Below are positions 32,543 to 43,310 of a DNA stretch of 64,000 nt, in pieces. The notes below the pieces were generated by a model that saw nothing but the letters and a program-made list of their open reading frames with translations, was not told the origin of the DNA and made no database searches. The stretch comes from Isoetes taiwanensis (taxonomy: Eukaryota; Streptophyta; Lycopodiopsida; Isoetales; Isoetaceae): contig JAJEKV010000013.1 in NCBI GenBank assembly GCA_021234155.1, positions 16,533,877-16,597,876 on the forward strand, written 5' to 3'. The position numbers were made by a program, and so were the translations under genes. The stretch's first letter is position 1. Every line of letters starts with the position of its first letter.

Positions 32543-32779
32543 CTCGTGGTGGCGACAAAGATGATGACGATAGCTCATCATATTTGTGGCTCAGAGTTCC
32601 GCCTAATGACGACAAAGGCGAATACGGAGAGGATCAGGGCATTTGGGGAGGGCCATATGGGTTCCTGCAACAGGGTCCAGAGCGGGGGGACCCCAAACGT
32701 TCCCAGCCCTATGTCATTGAAATTGGGGTCCTCCATCAACCCCCAGAAGCTGCTGGAAAATCTCGCAATTTTCACGACG
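32543..32779 (+). CDS. Unrecognised acidic/Gly-Pro-rich exon
   Basis: A frame bounded by CCTTTGCAG (~32530) and CACGAC|GTAAGT (~32779) reads WIGPRGGDKDDDDSSSYLWL, then RVPPNDDKGEYGEDQGIWGG and YVIEIGVLHQPPEAAGKSRN. The donor is a strong match and the composition is protein-like. It could belong to a gene running from 29 kb, or be a leader exon near the bZIP gene. The family is not recognised. Confidence 0.35.
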
Positions 32780-32992
32780 TAAGTATCGATCCATGGGGAT
32801 TTTGGAACTTGTTTCCTTAGAACAAGAACCCCCATGGATAGATAGACCATTGTAGTTTTTTAATGCCAAAGAAGCCCCATGGATAGACCATGTGGTTTTT
32901 TTCTACTACAAGCGTAACGTTCACCCATGACCTTTACCTAATCCAAAGGTCCCGATTGGCCCCGTACCCTAAAAACATGGCGGCGCTATAGT

Positions 32993-33018
32993 CGGCGCCG
33001 CTAATTGTAGCGGCGCCG
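32993..33018. other. Hairpin upstream of bZIP gene
   Basis: CGGCGCCGCTA and TAGCGGCGCCG flank an ATTG loop, an 11-bp perfect stem, with another GGCGGCGCTATAG copy just upstream. It lies about 420 bp before the bZIP start codon and could be in its promoter or 5' UTR. A regulatory role is not shown. Confidence 0.55.
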
Positions 33019-33435
33019 CGGGGGAGCGAAGAACACGGAGACAAATGAGGGGAGGAAGCTGGTGAGGACGAGGATCTCGCCTTGGCAAGGAACATATGGA
33101 TGCATTTATTCCGGCGCCTTCATCATTTTGATTCAGGTGGATTCTGGGTTTTGTCGAAAATCACCTCTTCAGCAGAACGAGCCTTTCCGACCTCCATTTC
33201 GGTGCATATTTCAGTTAAACCAGTGTTTTTAGCTCAACATTTGTATTTTATAAGTTTTACTTATCAGAAGAGTTGAAACTTGATGTCAAATTCTTCTTGA
33301 TCCTCCAAATGTTTTTTTTTGAAGCAGTAAGAGTTTTATTCAGACTGGTATGATTTTGCTCTGCCGTTATTGTCGTTTCTCGGTGTTGCATTTTGGTCGA
33401 AAGTTTCCTTGAGGTGAAGGCTGATAGACAGAAGC

Positions 33436-36400
33436 ATGGCTTCAAAGACGATGAATGCGACTTCCAATTCCAATGGGGGATTTGGAACTCGGCCTCCTCT
33501 AACACGCCAGGGTTCTATTTATTCTCTTACATTAGATGAGTTTCAGACCTCCGTAATGGATCCAACCAAAAATTTTGGGAGCATGAATATGGATGAATTC
33601 TTGAAGAATATATGGACTGTGGAAGAAAGTCAGGCAATGGTCTCAGCAACCGCAGAGGGTAATAAGGGTGGTCCTGCCACACAAAATAGCTTGAGAAGGC
33701 AGGGCAGTATCACCATGTCTAGAACTCTCAGTTGCAAGACCGTGGATGAAGTGTGGAAAGAGATCCAAAACCAGAAACAGGAAGAGCAACAACAACAACA
33801 TAGTAAAACGGAACAACAGCCATCTTTGGGAGAAATGACATTGGAAGATTTTCTCGTCAGGGCAGGTGTTGTGAGAGAGAATAGTGGTCTGGGCAATGAC
33901 GCTGCTATAAGTGGAGATGCTGATGCTTCTCATGTAAGTGTTAACTTGATGGATGCCCCTGCTTCCAATCAACAGCAACAAGAAGCAGACTGGTATAATT
34001 ACCAAGTAAAACAACAATTTCATAGACAGTCTGCAGAGTCACCAGCTTTTGCAAAAAGGACTCCCATGGGGGGATACCTTACTACAAATACCTACCTTGA
34101 TGCGCCATATGAGGGAGTCGGCATGGGTCTGTCACCACTTTCTGGAACCCCTGATACACCAGGTAGGAAACGGGGACTGGAAAATTCCATGGAGAAAACT
34201 GTGGAGCGTCGACAACGGCGAATGATAAAGAACAGAGAGTCGGCTGCTCGGTCTAGAGCAAGAAAGCAGGTAACTTGATTTAGTATATGGTATATAATCT
34301 ACTTGAATGAGGCACACTCTTCAACTTCAATGCTTGTGCAGGCCTACACTGTGGAGTTGGAGGCTGAGGTTGCGCAGCTAAAGGAAGAGAATATGCGGCT
34401 AAGGAAATGGCAGGTATGTCCTTTCAGTTGGTGTAGATGTGGTTATTTAGGGACAGCACAAAAGGAGTAGAATCACTCAATATTTTTTTTTTTTCCATTT
34501 GCAATGTTCAACCTTAGCTCACTGGTCAATGTTAGTTCTATAGGAACTCAATAAGCCTAACCATGACTTCAGAAATGTCATGTTGCAAATGTTATGATGA
34601 TACCATGTCTGTTTTTGTTTTGAACCGAACTGGAAAGTGTTGTTACTTGTGATAAAATTTCATCAGGTTTCTATAAGTTAGTGTATATCAAACATCTTTG
34701 GTTGTTTACAAGATCTCTATTTGAAAAGGCGATCTATAATTAATATAATACCTCTTTTTAGATATTATATCAAGAATGACAATGTTGATTTGAAAGCGCA
34801 AAATCATCGGACCAAGGCAATAGGTTAGATCTTCCTCCAGCACACCCACATGCTAGACTCATAATACAATGGTGTAAGCCAGAACAATATTAGAAGAAGA
34901 AAGGACTAATGGAAAATATGGACCTCAAGCAAGGCATGCAATCACCAGACAGAATAATCACCTGCCAGAGTGATGCAAAATCTGCTGTATTGCTGCTAGA
35001 AGGCATTTGAAAGTGCATCATGCCTATGGAAATGCGTTCAGTTACGTACTGGTTACCTGTAATAGTATGTTATAGGCTAACTTCTGGTTCAGGTAGCCAC
35101 TTTTAAAGTGGATTTAGCATGTAGCCAAATACCCCCATTCAGTTGAGACTCTCCGATGCGTGGAAAGCATGCTGTTATGTCTTGGGACTTATTACCGCCG
35201 AACCAATAGAAGTTGTATTTCCAAACTTAAACACATGCCCATCGTTTCTTCTTTGCTTACTTTATTGTATATCCTCTCTGTCATTCCCATTTTGCTCATT
35301 TAACGAGGATCTTGATGGACTTGATACCCTTGTATAGTCTAATTGCACATGTATAGTCTACTGATCAGACATCTTCTTGCTGTACTGCTGCCAGAAGGCA
35401 TCTGAAGGTGTACAAAGTACATACTGATTATCTCCAACAATTTGTTATAGTCTATGCTTTTGATTTACTTCTGGTCCAATTAGCCACTTGGTACCTGGAA
35501 AAGAGGTGTGTAAACCTAGACTCCCATCCATGGACTCTATTTCCTAGCCAATAAAAGTTGTAGTTCTTAAACTGTAAATCTCCGCTGTCTTCTCTTCTTT
35601 CTCACCTGATATTCTTTTCTAATTCAATTGCACATCTGCATGTATACTCTTTTTCATTACCGCTCAACGGGGAAAAGTTCATCCAAAGGGAAACTCTAGA
35701 AGACTATTGTTGGGACCCAACTATCACAGATTGGAATTTTAATTGACTAGAGAAGTATTGTAGTTAACAAAAAGAGGACAGAATCCCACACTACATTTCC
35801 TGCATGGTCTCCAGCTCCCATGTTTGGTTTAAAGGCTTAATGTTTTGTACCCAGATTACATGAATAACAGTTGAAGTGCTGTCTTTGGATATATGTGTAA
35901 AAGGCTGATAAATTTCTCTTATTCTCTCGTTGCATGTGCTATAGGATGAGGAAGCAGCAAAGGCAAAGCAGCAGGTACCTACATGCACCCAATATGAAAG
36001 TGGCAATGTAAATTGGATTTGTGTTTGTCATAGTTCTAGCAAGACATTCTAGTTAGGTTACGTAAATTATTAAGAAGGAAGGGAAATCTAGGAGAACTGA
36101 CCCACAGGACCTGAAAATGAACTATGTTATTGCTTTTTTTTGTTAGAGAGTTCTTTGGTTTGTTCAGGTGTTATTATATTGTCAAACGAATGATATTGTC
36201 CTCACGTGAGAGGAGTCAACATAGTCATTGCTGAGAAGAGGGTATGCTTAGAACTTTTCCCACAATCATGTACTCTGGTTACCTTCATATTCTTCCTTCT
36301 TTCTTGAAATCAAATGAAAATGTCCTTCAGAGCAGTGAAGACTTGAAGTATATATTATCCTATTTCTAGATCATGATACTTCATGGTGGCATCTAATGAT

Positions 36401-36873
36401 CCAGATCCGTTCAGTCCACCTCACTAGAATCCTTGTCTCTGATTATTTCTAATAGCTGCATCTTACAAGAGAACAATGAAGGTGTAATTCTGGAGGAAAG
36501 TTTCTCCAATGTGTCCATCCGTCTAATATATGATCTAGCATGCTTTAGAATGTGTACATTTAATGAGGTAGACAGAGACTTTGATTGCAAGGCCTTGTTC
36601 TGCAATGATATCTCATGATTTGATTATTAATTTGAGCTGACATTTGGCCTTATGATAGATCCTTCTAACAGAAGCCTCTGTCATTTATCTACTCCAAAAA
36701 CTTTAGAAATAGAAGCACATAATTTTGGTGATCTATAGCTCATTCATTTGTTGTCTTATTTAATTCCGTGTTTGATTTTTTTTCTCCTGCAGCTTATCGA
36801 AGCTCTCTTTCCGGTGACAAAAGCAAAGCAAGAAAAGGCATTCATCCATCGCAGAAGCAGAAGCTTGCCTTGA
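33436..36873 (+). CDS. Group A bZIP factor (ABI5/ABF/AREB type)
   Basis: Nuclear transcription factors of this group bind ABRE/G-box (ACGTGKC) sites in abscisic-acid responses and are activated by SnRK2 phosphorylation. Exon 1 (33436-34269) holds the conserved blocks LTRQGSIYSLTLDEFQ (C1), GSMNMDEFLKNIWTVEE, LRRQGSITMSRTLSCKTVDE (C2) and LGEMTLEDFLVRAGVV (C3), then GRKRGLEN and the basic region RRQRRMIKNRESAARSRARK. Exon 2 (34342-34413) gives the leucine zipper YTVELEAEVAQLKEENMRL. Exon 3 (35945-35974) is a 30-nt microexon, DEEAAKAKQQ. Exon 4 (36793-36873) ends at TGA 36871. All junctions are phase 0 with GT/AG edges. The usual C-terminal LRRTxTGPW block is replaced by FIHRRSRSLP, so phosphorylation or 14-3-3 binding there may be lost, or another last exon is used. 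About 318 residues in all. Confidence 0.88.
34980..35625 (+). repeat. Diverged ~400-bp duplication in bZIP intron
   Basis: Within intron 2, a block from GCTGCTAGAAGGCATTTGAA through TAGCCAC and CCAATAGAAGTTGTA to CTTCTTTGCTT recurs from GCTGCCAGAAGGCATCTGAA through TTAGCCACTT and CCAATAAAAGTTGTA to TCTTCTTTCTC. Order is kept and similarity is moderate. It is an old local duplication. Confidence 0.6.
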
Positions 36874-37560
36874 TCTGCCGCCCCTGGCCTTCAAACAAAT
36901 GTTGCCATTGTATGATCCATCATCTATTGGTAAATTCATGTACATTTAATCCCACAAATTTTTTCTTCTCAACCTTGTTGTACATCATTTTCGCACGCGA
37001 TGTTGTTTTTCAAGGTTAGGTTCAGTTATTTTGTCTCGAATATTTAGACATACTTTTAAATGCATTTTTAGCCCCATAGTGTTAGATACCCGTTTAATTA
37101 TTTGGCTCTAAATAACGCATTAGCATTACTGGATAATGTAGACACATAGCAGCATTGGATTTACCTTTGAATATCAAATCATCCACAAAACTATTAATTG
37201 TCGTTCTTTTATTACCAATTCAAAATTTACGTGTACGATTGTCGCAGCCCCCCAACATTTTGATAAATATGAGGTGCAGTTTAATCTCACATGGAGATAA
37301 AACATGTTTGTTATGTTGTGATGGATGGATGTGTGGATGGTACTTTTATAATGTGGAATGAACAGAAGAACAAATATGAAATTAATAGAAGAACAAATTG
37401 GGTCAATGGCAATTTATCCAAAAATGACATCCACTTTGGAATCTCAATGCAATCATAAAACCTTCACAGATTAGTATAAAGATTATAATATGGAAAGCTA
37501 TTACAACAAAATGGCAATGAGGAAAGTACAAAGTAAGAGATTAAGTTGATGTAAAAGGAC
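36874..37560. other. Downstream region of bZIP gene
   Basis: Contains the presumed 3' UTR. No further gene recognised. Confidence 0.4.
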
Positions 37561-39525
37561 TTTTGTTGAAATTACTATCAATTTACACCTTTTTTCGATT
37601 TGGGATTGGGATTCCAAAAAAGGTATTGGACTCGTAAAATAGAGGTATTCGACTCGTAGTTTCCGCTTTGGGATTAGACTCGTGAAATAGGGATATTAGA
37701 TTCATATTTGACTTGCATGTTTGAACCGATGTTACGTCTTTCTATAACACAAAAGCCAAATAAGATGAAAATTTGTATGCGATCTTGACCGTTGATTTTG
37801 TTGTGTCTTTTCAACTTTTATTGTGGGCCGTGATGGGTTTAATTTTTCAACCTATATCTTGATTGTTGATGCTGGATGTAAATCAATGGTTGAAATTAAA
37901 GAATGTGGTTTTTCAGAAGTGGCTAGGCTCTCTCACTAGCATTTTGGTTGTTGGATGAAGTGGAGGGTTGAGATGTCTTTTTACAATTTTCCTAAACAGT
38001 TGGATTCTCTTCATTCTCTAGTGGTTGGATTGCCCGAGTTGCACCATAAGCTTGCCACTTTCTCGGCAACACCTGTGCCCATGAACTTCTTGCTTTTATA
38101 TGCTCCTCTTCATTTTTCTTGCCATCGATTTTTCTAAAGAATGGGATCCTTCATGAGCAAACCTCTACAGAAAGAAAGTTTTTGCCTTAGTAAAGGAAAT
38201 TATGGATGGATTCATCCTTAGATTTAGCCCAACAATGAAGAATAGCAAGTAAATCAGATCGTTCTGGGTTGTAAGCTTTTGGTTATGTGTTTAGGCTTTG
38301 CATAATTTTGCCTGAATTTCAACAGGCATTCTGCTCCTGAAATTTCGACTTCCATATTTACCCTTCCTTGAAAAGGCTACGCTTCTCAAGGAGCTTTGAA
38401 ACTGGTTTGAGCTACTTCACGATTTTATATGGATGGGGATATGCATCATGTCCTTCTCTGCTGGATGCAGTCACCATGTAATATCAGGTGGTTGTTCTCT
38501 AAGAGCAACTAGGTTAGCATGATCCCTTAGTTTGACTATTAGTGTGAAAATCAATAATGCAAATAAATAATACTGAGAAAACAGAAGATCATAGCTTAGG
38601 TTTGACATGGTTGCGACCTCCGCATTATGAAGCTTTCAATTGCTACTGGTTGGTCTTTCTGAACACTAGCCTTGAAGAAATGCCCTTTCTTCTTTTATCT
38701 CTTGCTTCGTGGTTGTGTTCACCGGATTTTTGGTAAATCTCGATCAACATAGAAGAATTGCACTTTAAAGGTGAAGGGGGGTCAATTATAAAGCCAAAAT
38801 ATTGTAAAGGTCTAAAACATCAAAAAATTAAAGGGCCTAGATCTTGTTGTTAAAATTTAAGGACTTAAATTTGAGGACAAAGGTGGTTGCAACAAAAAAT
38901 AAAAAAAGGGGCAAGGATCAATGACATGGCACTATCAAGGGTGGAGATCTTCATCAAATCAAGGGTCAAGATTTATTAAAAAAATTATAAATATTTTGAG
39001 GATCAAAATGCTCCTCCAAGATTCTTGAGAGGGTTTAGAGGCCTCTTCTTGATCATGGACTTAGAGGCCCCATGTTTCAGAGGCATGGAGGGCTTTGTGC
39101 GATTAGATCGACTTGCATACCTATGGTAGCTGCCGGATTGACCATTTGCCGCTTGAATCTACCTTCCTTGCCTCAGAAAACATGGATTTATGAGGCAAAT
39201 TGGCTAGAATATCCTATTTCTTCATAGTTAACTATGTACCCAAGACTTCAGAGCTTAGGATTGATTGAAATGTTGCTGTATGATGTCCTATTCAATGAAA
39301 ATTCGTCCTTTTGATAAGAGTTTCTCATTCATTATGTGCTAAGGATAACTAAAGAGAGGTAAAACCTGGAAAAAAGCAAAAGTTTGGGGTAAGAAAATTC
39401 TGCAATCTTTCCAGAAGTTAAAGTAAGTGAATTTCTATCCTTAGGCATTGTTCCATCACATAAAACAAGAAAAAAATAAGCATTAGACATCTCTGCATAT
39501 GTTGTTATTAGTTTAGGTGAAATAG
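37560..39525. other. Non-coding, short degenerate repeats
   Basis: GGTATTGGACTCGTAAAATA, GGTATTCGACTCGTAG and GGATTAGACTCGTGAAATAG recur at 37620-37700 as a diverged ~30-45-bp repeat. The remainder shows nothing that I can assign. Confidence 0.4.
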
Positions 39526-41163
39526 TGTGACGTTCCAGGGAAATATACGCCATAAATACGTATATTTCCAGTGTCCGTCACTATACAAGTCTACCTTCAT
39601 AGCCTTGTATACCATAGATTAGGGCATAGGGTGCATGACTAAGTTATTCATATAACTTAGCCAACCTTAGGTTAAGACCATTTTCCATGTGGCCTTAACC
39701 TATTGGGCACCCGCCACACGGAACCACCCTATTGGAGCCACGTGGCAAGTGACATCAACCCTAACCTATAAATGGCCAAACCCTAACCCTAGGCCATTTT
39801 TCTGGCTCCAACAGTCTGGGAACTCTTTTCGCGCTCGAAACTCCGTTTCCAGAACCATCTGCTGTGGCATAGCCTAGCACAGCAGCCCCCGGAGCTTGTG
39901 TGCGTCAAATAGGAGTGGGAGCTACTTCAACCGCCTCGAAGACCATGGAGACGCAGAGAGTAGGAGGGAGTTCCTCAAGAGCAGGTATGTGGATTAGAGT
40001 TCTTTGTAGATCATTTGGAAGTTAGGATTCCAGATGAGTTAGCATTTCGTGTCTCTAGTAGAGCCTTCCTAGACACCTCAGTATAGATCTTGAACCCTAA
40101 TCAATGAACCCTAACTGTAAATTAGATGTACATGATTAGGTTTAAATGTTCTTCTCATTATTATCATGTTATGTGGATATGTGATGTTGGTTGATCATAT
40201 TTGCTCCTCTTGTATTGGGAAGGGGGGTAGAGACTTAGTAGCCATTACTTAGTGATGCTCCTAGTTAGACCCTTTAGTTCCTATTATTATGCGGCCTGCG
40301 CATAGGAACCCACTGGGCTACGGGGGCTATGATATGACTCAGCACCAGATAACGGGGCTAGAGGCGATACAGAGGGAGGGTCCCTGCTGAGCGCGACTAT
40401 TGGGGACCCCATAACGGGCTAGGCTTATGGTCGGTCACTTCGAGTAGGCCGGGCATGGGTCCAACACCTCCTGGGGCGCCCTGCCTCTCAAGAGCTGCAG
40501 GTGACAGTCTGGCTCTTGTTTTGGGGGGTTAAATCGTGTAAGAATCATGTGTCGTCATGATTCTCTAGCTTCCCGTGGAACCTCTAGACCCTGGGAAGGG
40601 AAGATGGAACCCGTCCTGCGTCGACGGACCGGGAGATGCAATCTGGAGCAGTCTCGATGGGTGATACCATGAAATTGTGTATTCGGAAGGCTAGAGTCGT
40701 ACCAGAGCCCGATCTAGCCCATCTGCAAAGTATGCACAGGAGGGGCGGATGGAGTGGTCAACCCTAGCCATTGTCTATAGCCAGCCCTGCCATTGTTATG
40801 ACTCGGTCTGCTCTATCTTGTGGCCTAGCCGTCAGTCTACCTCCCCATGAATCTGAGCCTTGGGTAGGAGCTCTCATATTTTATGGCATATGTTTATCTC
40901 TATTGTATCTATGGAGGTATGGATGTGCTACCCTTCGTGGTAGTTCGATGTATTGTTGTTGTTAGTGCTGACATTGTTTATGCTTCCGCCGTTATAGGAG
41001 CCCATAGGGGAAGGGCGCGCAAGACACCTTCGTGTCCCCTTCCCGCACTAGGGATACCCTGGAGTGCGGGATAGACGGAGGGCCCGTGCGGCTGAAGGAC
41101 CGGATGGGGGATTTCCTATGGAGTGTACGGCCGGGCGCCGTATATTTTGTAGGGAGCGTCACA
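39526..41163 (+). repeat. LTR of a retrotransposon (1638 bp)
   Basis: The LTR begins TGTGACG and ends CGTCACA, a perfect 7-bp terminal inverted repeat with canonical TG...CA ends, and is followed at once by a tRNA-Met primer-binding site. A TATA box (TATAAAT, 39767-39773) lies 20 bp downstream of a CACGTGGC element (39739-39746), so the probable U3 promoter is visible. No second full LTR is found in the window. A related 3' LTR end in reverse orientation is at 58154-58400. Confidence 0.85.
39739..39773 (+). promoter_or_regulatory. ABRE/G-box plus TATA in LTR
   Basis: CACGTGGC is a perfect ABRE-type G-box, and TATAAAT follows after 20 bp. This spacing is promoter-like, and group A bZIP factors bind such sites. 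Function is inferred. Confidence 0.5.
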
Positions 41164-41164
41164 A

Positions 41165-41176
41165 TGGTATCAGAGC
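41165..41176 (+). other. Primer-binding site, initiator tRNA-Met
   Basis: TGGTATCAGAGC is the standard plant LTR-retrotransposon PBS, complementary to the 3' end of initiator tRNA-Met. It starts one base after the LTR end, which fixes the LTR boundary and transcription direction. Confidence 0.9.
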
Positions 41177-43010
41177 AATGATCTTGGTTGACCAAGATCC
41201 AGCACTGGCCATGACCCTGAATATGTAGATTAACTGACCTAGTTAAGGAATGGAATGAGAATTCCAGCCTTGAACCGCGGAAAGTGGGAGAAATTTTTTC
41301 TCCATTAGTAGGATCATAATTAGATTAAGTATAGTCTAAGTGGTAGAAATAATATAGTCAAAAGAAACTTTCTAGTAAATTTGAGCTCAAGTTGTTCATG
41401 AAACCGCACCTTTCAAGCGAAAATTGAATGAGAAATCGCTCAAAAGAAAGCTTGAAAGAAAATGGCGTGGAATGACCAATATTTGGCCCAAAAGAAATAG
41501 GAAATTTCGTGAAATAGTTAAGTGATTAGGGAAACTACCTTAATTAATAACCCATAGTTATAATAAATTTACTCTTAAGAAAAGTAGCCATTAAATCTAT
41601 GGAAGCACCTCTACTCTTTAGAAGTCCCCAAATAATAGCTTGAACCTCCCCTTTACCCTTGTAAGGCGAATTATAAGCTAATCTCCGAAGCTGCCATAGG
41701 AGTGTCCACCGAACGAATAGTCTGCTAGATCGACTCAAAGGAGCCGCGAATAGACATAGTCGACCATTGATAGAGGTAAGACCGCTCGAAGAGGCCACCA
41801 ATAAGGAAGCTAAGTTGTTGGGAGGACCAAACAAGCAGCTAGGAAGGTTGGAAGCCCCAGTTTGCACCAGGTTGCACCAGAACGTTTGAAGCAATCGCGG
41901 CGGGCGGTGGCAAACAAATTCTTGAGGCCCTGCGGCCTAGGCCAGATGATGAACTTAGCCATTCAAGCTCTTCAGACGAATCGTTTCACTCCTGGAGGAG
42001 CAACGGCTTAGCACTTCAGGTGAATGATTGCAAGGCTCGGGGGAAATTGAGATCGTGGCATCCGCTTCTGGAGGTGAGGAGCAAGTAGCAAGAGCAACCT
42101 CGGCAATAGGAGCAACCCCAACAACAGGAAGAGTAGGTGAGGAGCAAGTAGCAAGAGTAACCTCGGCAGTAGGAGCAAACTCGGCAACAGGAGCAACCCC
42201 AACAACAGGAAGAGCAGGTGAGGAGCAAGTAGCAAGAGTAACCTCGGTAGTAGGAGCAACCTCGGCAGGGGCAACCTCGGCAACAGGAAGAGTAGATGAG
42301 CAGCAAGCAGTAGGAACAACTCTGGCAGTAGAAGCAACCCCAACAACAGAAACAACAGCAAGGGGAGCTAGCAATGCGGAGGAAAAGGGAGGAAGACACG
42401 TAGGCACAGGAGAAGCGAACAAGGAGGCGTGAAGCTAGAGCGAGGTTGTCAGAGAACCACAACCGGACGAACCAGAAGAGGATGAGCCCGAGGAGGAAGG
42501 ACCACACCAACAAGAGGGGGGAGCAAGAGGCTAAAGAAGAAGAGGAGGAGGAGGTCGAAGATCAGACGGAGCCTACGCTCAGCAACCATATCCAATGCAG
42601 TCCAAGGAGGGCAAGATCAGCGAGAAGCTATTTAAGCTGAAGCAAGATATTGAGTACGAGAATAAGAAAGCAGCCGACCAGGGTTGAAAAGCAAGCCTCC
42701 ATACCTCGACCCGATTCTCCGAAGAAGGTCCGCCATGGGCCAAATTCCAAGCACAGTAGAGCTGCTCGGCATATTTGGCATTGCCAACAGTGCACTAAGG
42801 GTCTATGTAGGAGTTCAAGATGGACTATGACTACCGAGTCACATCAATGACGTCGAGGTTTCGCTAAGAAACGGCCGAAGCAAAGTGAACTCAACTTTTC
42901 GAGGAGGCCAAGATCTGCGCCATTCATGCCAAGAGGATGAGCATTATGCTCAAGAACGTGAACTTGGCATGAAGGTTTAGAAAAGATAAAATTTAGGAAT
43001 CTTTGAATAA
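41177..43010 (+). mobile_element. Interior of LTR element, no pol seen
   Basis: Sequence downstream of the PBS has only short frames. One (42028-42432) is made of a tandem repeat, and another (42446-42640) is Glu/Arg-rich. No gag zinc knuckle, protease, RT, RNase H or integrase motif is visible before the sequence changes character near 43000. It may be a non-autonomous or badly decayed element. Its right end is not found. Confidence 0.45.
42055..42350 (+). repeat. Tandem repeat, GAGGAGCAAGTAGCAAGAGT
   Basis: The unit GAGGAGCAAGTAGCAAGAG, AACCTCGGCAGTAGGAGCAA and CCCCAACAACAGGAAGAG repeats three to four times (period ~84 bp, with inner ~15-18-bp repeats). In the + frame it encodes EEQVARVTSAVGA and TPTTGR repeats; on the other strand it gives Leu-rich frames that are only shadows. 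Confidence 0.7.
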
Positions 43011-43204
43011 AATTTTAAGCTTGTATGTATATACATTCCTAGAAAAAAAAAGAAAAAAAAAGAAAAGAAAATGAAAAAAGAAGTCAACTCTGGCCAAACT
43101 GCATGAAAGGCCTCTGCGTCGCGAACGCAGACCCTTTAGGCGCGGGGTGACCTGAGTCCCTTGATTCTTAGCTTACGTTGCTCAATTTTTGTAATAAAAG
43201 CCGT

Positions 43205-43305
43205 TAAAACGCTTACAGTATAGCACTTTAAATTTGTTAAAAATCATAGTATAGCATTTTAAATTTGTTAAAAATTACAATATAGCACTTTAAATTTGTG
43301 CACAT
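43205..43305. repeat. Three 43-bp AT-rich tandem units
   Basis: TATAGCACTTTAAATTTGTT and close variants occur at about 43216, 43252 and 43284 with AAAAATYA linkers. Confidence 0.7.
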
Positions 43306-43310
43306 TTTAG

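Noticed and set aside
32531-32820. Exon 32531-32779 as first coding exon of the bZIP gene
   Set aside because: The bZIP frame has its own ATG and complete N-terminal block at 33436, and no matching acceptor before it joins in frame.
39775-39800. Telomere-like CCCTAACCCTA
   Set aside because: Only two units, inside the LTR just after its TATA box; not a telomere.
42008-42422. Leu- and Val-rich membrane-like frames on the minus strand
   Set aside because: They are antisense readings of a tandem repeat and have no start context or homology.
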